Shown here: piece after piece, positions 15,749-20,912 of the stretch | Layout of the letters: the number at the start of each line of letters is the position of its first letter | Numbering within the stretch: the first letter of the stretch is position 1 | Source of the DNA: Chara braunii | Lineage: Eukaryota > Streptophyta > Charophyceae > Charales > Characeae | NCBI GenBank assembly: GCA_003427395.1 | Contig: BFEA01000899.1 | Location: forward strand, 17,783-38,694 | Direction of reading: 5' to 3' | Length of the DNA: 20,912 nt | Translations under genes and position numbers: made by a program | The notes under the pieces: generated by a model | What the model was told of the DNA's origin: nothing | What the model saw: only the letters and a program-made list of their open reading frames with translations | The model's database searches: none

Positions 15749-17053
15749 CTAGCCTAANGGACTTGAATTTTTTNATGGTTTCAATTTTTTTATCTGGTGA
15801 GATTCCTGTAATTGAATTTTTGTTTTGTTCCAGATGGCCTGAATCTCCGTTTCTATTANTTGTTTGATGGTGATAAGGGGGTTTTCTGAGTTGGTTCCAG
15901 TGTCATTGAAGTTTGCTGCACATCTTCTTTTCCAAATAGTCCAGAGCGTGCCTTTCCTTATTAGAGTAAAGAGGAAGAGTTCGAAGCCTGTGAGCGTGGG
16001 GGTTTGATCCATGTTTAGGAACAGAGTAGCTGGGTTAANTGTGATTTTACTTTTGGAATGTTTGTTCCAAGTTAGTAATATGTCTTCCCAGATCTGTTTG
16101 GTCTTTACGCNATCTATGAAGCAATGGTTGAGGGATTCTTCGGCTTGTAAATTGCATNCTTTGCACCATGCTGAGTTTTCAGTTCTCTCTTCTTTTTTTC
16201 TTCTTTGTGATAGCCATAGGTTGACGGGGACTGCTCTGAAGGTTAGTAGCCATAGTAGGCTGGCTAGTTTGGTTGGTCTTGTGCCGAAAATCGAGTGCCA
16301 GTTTGGTTTGANGGTAAGGTTTGAGAGGGTAGTCTCTTCTTTGGCCCATCTTTTTTGGAGTATGTTTGATACTGAAGTTGGTTTTGATAGAAGCCTGTAG
16401 CCCAGATTAGGNGTGTAGTCAGTTAGCCTATGGTGGCGTTCGATTTGAGATAGGGGGGTTGGTGTGCTCCAGGACCATTCAGCTGGGTCTATTTCTAAGT
16501 GTCGTATTTCAGTACCAGGCTTGAAAACTCTNTTTGTATCCCCTTCGATTACCCTGATTCTTTGAAGGTTCTTAGCTTTAAAAGCTCCTTCTGCCCTGCT
16601 TTCCTTGTTTAGGGCACTCAATGGGTTGCCTGGTTCCTCCAGCTCGAAAATGGAACACCGGACCCATTCTTTGTTGTGTTGTTCGTATCTAATTATCTTG
16701 AGAATCTCCTGGATAACTGACTGTCCCTTCTGAACTGCCCAGTCTTCCCAAAGCCATTTCTGTGAGGAGTTTAGAAGGATTCTCCAATCCATAGGGATGC
16801 TGTCGATGATAGTAGAAATGTTGGTTTCTAAGTTGTGGCTTCCTTTCAGGGTTTTCCTTAGTTCCTTCTCTGTTTTCCAGGTCTTTGTGTCTTCGTTCCA
16901 CAGGTGTTGGATTTGCCAAACCCCTTTTTCTAGCCAATTACCCCATTTGGTGCTAGTTCTGTTGAGTTGGTAACTCCGCCCATTGTGATCTAGTATCCAT
17001 GGGTTGCCGAAAAGTGGCTGTCTCAGGACCTCATCCTTTTTTTTGGGGCCCAC
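15749..17053 (-). pseudogene. LINE A ORF2 segment: C-terminal region with zf-RVT zinc finger
   Basis: A 434-codon frame starting after a frame change in a T8 run at about 17040. Near its N-terminus RQPLFGNPWIL matches the LINE B connector. The zf-RVT region spans about 255-330: SLLWLLTFRAVPVNLWL, then C297-x2-C300 and H310 with the final Cys expected at residue 315. That codon contains an N (NGC), which is compatible with Cys, giving the canonical C-x2-C...H-x4-C. LWTIWKRRCAANF follows. The region is a family hallmark of plant LINE ORF2; nucleic-acid binding is presumed. Several codons contain N, so the residues there are undetermined. Confidence 0.88.
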
Positions 17054-17596
17054 TTTGTTCTTTGGAAAAATCTTTCTCCATTGGTGGAATGAGTTGTTCC
17101 CAAAAAGATTTTTTGTTATCTTGGTTCTCTTCCTCTTCTGTGTCTTGATGGTGGTTTCTGTTGCTGTTTTCTTTGGGCAGGGGCCAGTCTGGGTTGTAAA
17201 TCCAGAAGAGACCTGTCATGCTCGGCGGGGAGTGGAAAGGTGCCAATTCCCTAATGCTGTTGAGGGCTAGAGGTATCCATTGAAGGTTGTCTTGTAGTGT
17301 TAGTCTGATGATCCATTTTCTTTGGAGTGCTTGGATTTGACGTGCTGGGTCTATGATTCCTAGTCCGCCTTTCCCTTTGGGCTGTGTGACTATTTGCCAT
17401 GCTACTTTATGGATGAAGTGTTGCTTGTCAAGGTCACCTGTCCAAAGGAAAGTTGCGCTCTCCGACGGATGTGATGTTGAAAATCTACTGAGGGGAACCA
17501 GATCGATGTGGCGTACCACATCAATGCCAGGATTGAGTTGTTTAATGCCAAGGCACGTCCGAGCAAGGAGGTGTATGTTCCTTGCCATTTGTGCAT
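17031..17596 (-). pseudogene. LINE A ORF2 segment: post-RT connector in two overlapping frames
   Basis: The first half reads in one frame (17402-17596: MHKWQGTYTSLLGRALALNN, ILALMWYATSIWF) and the second in another (17031-17588: ESATFLWTGDLDKQHFIHKV, AWQIVTQPKGKGGLGIIDP). The switch lies at about 17450-17460. LLGRALALNNS and AWQIVTQPK.KGGL are the usual connector motifs after the RT thumb. A further shift separates this part from the RT segment upstream and another at about 17040 from the zinc-finger segment. Only the single-base shifts break it; there are no other stops in the combined path I followed. Confidence 0.82.
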
Positions 17597-17667
17597 TCTG
17601 TTGGATATTGAAGATAATAAGGACTAGGCGGCTATTGAGTGACAGCCTTTTGAGTTGATGTTAATTC

Positions 17668-19830
17668 CTAAGAAGCGTATGGGAGATGTGGGGTCCGCCC
17701 ATTGTAGCCCTTCCGGGGATAGTTCTGTTGGGGGGGGGAATCTGTGAGCCACCAGCCAATTGTTTTCGACCAGTTGACTTTCATTTCCGAAGCCAGTTGG
17801 AATGCTTGCATTGCTCTTGTCAGGGCTTGGAAGGAGGAGTTGGAGGCTCTGATTAGGACTGTTAGATCGTCAGCGAAGAGGAGGGTGGTTGGTAAGTTGA
17901 GGATTTGGTCTCGCTCGTCTCTAATGTTTTGAAGCCGTTCTATGGAGGTGTCCTTTCGCAGGTAGGCTGCAATGGCTTCCATTACAAAGAGAAAAATCGG
18001 GGCGGCTAGGGGGTCGCCTTGTCTCACTGATCTAGTCATTTTGTAGGGGTTTGAGAGAAAACCATTGATTTGTACTATTCCCTGTGCATCTTTGTAGAGG
18101 ATTCTTACCCATCTTCTAAAGTCGCTTCCCACTCCCATCTTCTCCATACACATTTGAAGGAAATCCCAGTTAACCTGGTCGTATGCCTTTTCGAAGTCGA
18201 AGAATAAGATGGCCGCTGCGATCTTTTTTTGGTTGATTATTCTGGTCGATTCACATAAGGTGATCACATTGTCTAGTATGAGTCGGCCAGGGATAAAGCT
18301 TGCCTGGTCTAGGTGAAAGCAGCTGCCTGTTATTTTGTTGATTCTGGTAGCCAAAAGTTTGGCCAGGACCTTGTAGGCTACGTTTAAAAGGGAAATGGGT
18401 CTGTAATTCCTTATGTCATCCCTGTTTCCTTTCTCATATAGTAGCGTGACTACCCTAGTGCTCAGTTCGGGACCTAGGGATTCTTGTTCCCAGGCTTTAT
18501 TCAGAAATTTAAGGAGGAGAGGGCCTAGAGTGGGCCAGTTAGCTTCCCAAAATTCTTTGCTTAGTCCGTCTCTGCCTGGTGCTTTATTGTTCTTTAGATC
18601 TCTCAGGGCTTCATGCAGTTCTTCGAGTGAGATGGGTAGATCTAAGGAGGTTGCCGCCTCTGAGGATAAAGTGCGATCTAGGTGAGCTAAGAATTTATCC
18701 CTANCTCTTGATGTTTCGTTGGCCTTTTCTTTTGGGGTNTTAGTCNTGTAAAGGTTCTTATAGAAGTTGGATGCAATGTTGATTAGTTGTGTGGTTTCTG
18801 TAGTTGATTTGCCCTGTTCGTCGATCAAGCTTTCTATTTTGGAATTCCTTGAGTTGGCCTTTATTTTTTGGAAGAAATACTTTGATATTTTTTCATTCAG
18901 TTCCCAATCCCTGACTCTTGCTCTTAGCTGTAAGCCTTTGAGTTTAAGTTTGGTCCATTCGGTTAGCTCTTCTTTGGATTTACTGTAAAGATCGGCGAAG
19001 AATTGGGATTTGTTATTTTGCTGCAGATTGAATTCTGCTATTTCTATGGCGTTTTTTAGCATCTCTTCCCTTTCTTTTATTTTAGCCGCTAGTTTCCTTG
19101 AAGTCTGGGCTACTCTCATACTTATTTCTTTTATTATTTTTGGGAATCCGGTGTAGATGTCTTCGTTAGCGTATTGCTGTGTGCTTTGTGAGAGAATCCC
19201 AGTTAGGTCCTTCTGGAACTCTAGGCTGGTTAAAAGGGCATTGTTGAAACGGTAGAAGCTTTTACTTAGGTAACCGGTTCTTGAGACTCTAAGGGATAAT
19301 GTAATGGGCTTGTGATCTAGGCTGCTATGGTATGGGGGGTTTTCGATCGAGCTATCTTGTAGGGCACCTATTAAGGAATCCGTGATGAGGAAAAAGTCTA
19401 TTCTAGAGAATGATGTCCTGTTTAGAGTGGTTCTTCTAACGCATGAGAATCTTTTGCTATCGGGATATAGGAGGCGGAAAGGGTCTACTAAGTTTTTATT
19501 AGCCATGAAGTCTACTAATTCGAGATTGTTGGATTGGTGTGGAGTGTTGGTGGAGTTTGAAATTCTGTCTAGGGAGAGATTCTGAACTGAGTTCCAGTCT
19601 CCCATGAGGATCACGTGTTTATGTGGGGGTATGTGTTGTTCTATTGAGTGAAGAAAGGGTGTCTTTTCATGGTGAGCGATTGGACCGTAGATTCCGAGGA
19701 TGGATAGTTCTTCTTCGTTGTATTTGATGTCTAGCTTTGCCCATCTTCCATTGGCAGTGTCTTGTCTTGTATTTTGTACCTCTATTTGGTTACTTGCCGG
19801 TGAGTTGTCATGTAAGAGGATAACTAAGCA
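17668..19830 (-). pseudogene. LINE A ORF2 segment: endonuclease C-terminus and reverse transcriptase
   Basis: Numbering from the internal Met at 19614 (648 codons), the endonuclease half has MGDWNS (4-9), SRIDFFLI (70-77) and SLDHKPI (98-104) with the Asp-His pair at 100-101. The RT follows: KAPGRDGLSKEFW (344-356), RNYRPISLLNVAYK (402-415), DQASFIPGRLILDNV (436-450), FFDFEKAYDQVNWDF (471-485) with Asp473, TRSVRQGDPLAAPIF (527-541), LLFADDLTVLI (578-588) with Asp582-Asp583, and MKVNWSKT. The frame is open upstream of 19614 to about 19830, reading ELSILGIYGPIAHHEKT, so the Met is not the true start. After the RT the frame is lost in a C9 run at about 17730-17738; the typical ELSPEGLQWADPTSPIRFLG continues in the next frame. 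Catalytic residues all look intact. Confidence 0.93.
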
Positions 19831-20159
19831 TTGGAGGCGGCATTAGACCAAAATGCTGCTTTGACGAATCTTAATTTCCTGATTAGTGTTCTTTTAATTC
19901 TAGTGTGTTCTTCGCTGCCTGAGAGATGAGTTTCTTGTAGACAAACTATGTCTGGGGGGCTGTGGCCATACCAGCCCATGAATTCAGTTAGGTTTCTCCA
20001 TTTGACTGGGTTGTCGAGTATAGAGGCTAGGCCGTTCACATTCCATGAGTAGAGAGAGATTTCTGGTAGTTGTCTGGTTTCTTTCAGTATATCTTCTTCA
20101 GTGGTGGTTTTGAATCTCTTCCTCATTGATTGGGTCTCTGAGTCTAGGGAGGTGTCCAT
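19824..20159 (-). pseudogene. LINE A ORF2 segment: start and APE endonuclease N-terminus
   Basis: This frame begins with MDTSLDSETQ and carries SWNVNGL (38-44) and IVCLQETHLS (71-80), the first two motifs of apurinic-like endonucleases, with catalytic Glu76. The enzyme nicks target DNA to prime reverse transcription. The frame stops at 19824-19826 right after AAFWSNAAS, but coding continues one base over (LVILLHDNSPASNQIEVQ), so a single-nucleotide shift at about 19829 splits the domain. The Met at 20159 is the likely ORF2 start, 40 nt past the ORF1 stop. Confidence 0.9.
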
Positions 20160-20199
20160 CTAAGATGTTCACCTTCCCCTAACTCTTATATGTGTCCTT

Positions 20200-20912
20200 C
20201 TAGGGGGTTAACTGGTTTTTCAGGGCCAGCCTTCTCTCTTCCTTCTCTGCCCTGTCCTTGTTCACCTTGGCCAGAGCCTCGTCCGTGTTTTTTCCCAGCC
20301 ATTCTTCCCTAATGAAGGTGCCCATGCTGAAAGCAATCCGCTCTGTTGTCGGTCCCAGCAATGGGTATGGGATTTCGCAAATCAATTCCCATGCTTTCCA
20401 TTCCACTCCCTCCTTCAGTTGCGCTGAAAGGTCGTAGATGGCCATGATGGGTCTCATGTCTCTTCTNTNTGATGTTCCTCTCTCATCGTCCCAGCGTACC
20501 TGCAATCGCTCANCGTGGCCTGTCCTGTAGATAGTCANGGGGCNCTGTTCAGAGATGTTGGCTTTCAGNAAATGAGGAGCCTGATCTGCTTCCTGGGTTG
20601 TGACTATCTCGAGCGTGGGACGAACGNCAATTTGCCACTCTTTCTTCTGAGCATCGAAACGGAGAGGTAGAATAGGGGTGAGTGGTGACAAAGCACGGGC
20701 TTCGATGTTGGCTGCGCGTGCAAGCTCTNCAGGATTTTCGTCTGCGATTCTGTAGAGTGATGGGGTGACCTCACCCAATTCCTGGTTTTGGTCCTCCAAA
20801 AAGCGTGTTTGCCTTTCCAGTATTGCGATCCTCCTTCTCATTTCTATTATCTGGTTTCCTTCTTCCTTCACAAGGTCATTGGCCAAGGAGATCATGTTTC
20901 CTTCCTCCTCCC
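20200..20912 (-). CDS. LINE A ORF1, 3' part, open to the window edge
   Basis: The frame is open from the right edge (codons before the first Met at 20895 are EEEGN) to a stop at 20200. The visible N-terminal part, about 5-45, has a heptad-like pattern (IIEMRRRIAILERQTRFLE, QNQELGE) predicting a coiled coil, as in many LINE ORF1 proteins that trimerise on RNA. The rest contains WQIXVRPTLEIV, MRPIMAIYDLSAQLKEGVEW, IPYPLLGPTTERIAFSMGTF and a charged tail, KVNKDRAEKEERRLALKN. No CCHC knuckle or RRM was recognised. The ORF1 assignment rests on position directly before an endonuclease-RT ORF2. Several codons contain N. Confidence 0.7.
   Translation of the reverse strand, partial: EEEGNMISLANDLVKEEGNQIIEMRRRIAILERQTRFLEDQNQELGEVTPSLYRIADENPXELARAANIEARALSPLTPILPLRFDAQKKEWQIXVRPTLEIVTTQEADQAPHXLKANISEQXPXTIYRTGHXERLQVRWDDERGTSXRRDMRPIMAIYDLSAQLKEGVEWKAWELICEIPYPLLGPTTERIAFSMGTFIREEWLGKNTDEALAKVNKDRAEKEERRLALKNQLTP

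Larger units (their letters stand above)
14820..20912 (-). mobile_element. LINE A: near-complete plant-type LINE retrotransposon, partial at window edge
   Basis: Minus-strand order from the right edge: ORF1 3' part, a 40-nt gap, then ORF2 with APE endonuclease, reverse transcriptase, connector and zf-RVT, then a long 3' UTR. The reading frame is interrupted by about five 1-nt shifts, yet every catalytic residue checked is present. Isolated N bases occur across the element and on to 14902, suggesting the unit (including the tandem repeat at 14821-15100) was assembled as a consensus of several copies. The 3' boundary is uncertain: the N pattern supports at least 14.9 kb, and T33 at 14369 could be the tail. 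The 5' end lies outside the window. Related to LINE B, but clearly another lineage. Confidence 0.9.

Overview
The window looks like nuclear DNA of a streptophyte: a charophyte alga, or less likely a land plant. The reasons are a plant-type alpha/beta-hydrolase gene, L1-like LINEs whose ORF2 ends in a zf-RVT zinc finger (the layout usual in plants), scattered plant telomere motifs (TTTAGGG/CCCTAAA), abundant simple repeats, and no prokaryotic gene organisation. This placement comes from reading the sequence; no database search was run. It is repeat-rich accessory sequence with one convincing host gene.

Layout. 1-930 is a purine-rich, G-rich minisatellite with a higher-order period of about 223-225 bp, followed by a (TC)34 microsatellite (939-1006). 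1990-3027 is a candidate non-autonomous DNA transposon: CTAGCTT...CCCGG terminal inverted repeats, an 8-bp flanking direct repeat TTATTTAA, and a GGA-rich minisatellite core. 3236-3790 is a degenerate GGTAYGG..CACTGG satellite-like block. 4375-7620 is LINE B, a minus-strand, 5'-truncated and multiply frameshifted element with RT, connector, zf-RVT, AATAAA signal and poly-A tail. 7739-7844 is a cluster of strong hairpins. 8015-8230 is another minus-strand retroposon tail. 9375-9412 is an exact Nextera mate-pair junction adapter, which is synthetic sequence left in the assembly. 10162-10585 is a short LINE B-family copy inside 18-bp target-site duplications. 10828-10950 is a 93-bp T-rich/hairpin insert inside 15-bp duplications. 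11210-12595 is an intact single-exon alpha/beta hydrolase on the minus strand. 12600-14800 is mostly unassigned, with small tandem repeats, telomere-like motifs and a T33 tract. About 14820-20912 is LINE A, a much better preserved minus-strand LINE with partial ORF1, APE endonuclease, RT and zf-RVT, its reading frame interrupted by a few 1-nt shifts.

Nearly every retroposon here is in the minus orientation, the same as the hydrolase gene. LINE A and LINE B share post-RT motifs and belong to related plant-type LINE lineages; the 10.2-kb fragment shares the ORF2 C-terminus and 3' UTR of the LINE B lineage. Sequence left and right of position 9393 may not be contiguous in the real genome because of the embedded adapter. 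No prokaryotic-type defence, CRISPR or biosynthetic system is present. The most useful results are the assembly artefact, the TIR element and the nested retroposon insertions with readable target-site duplications.
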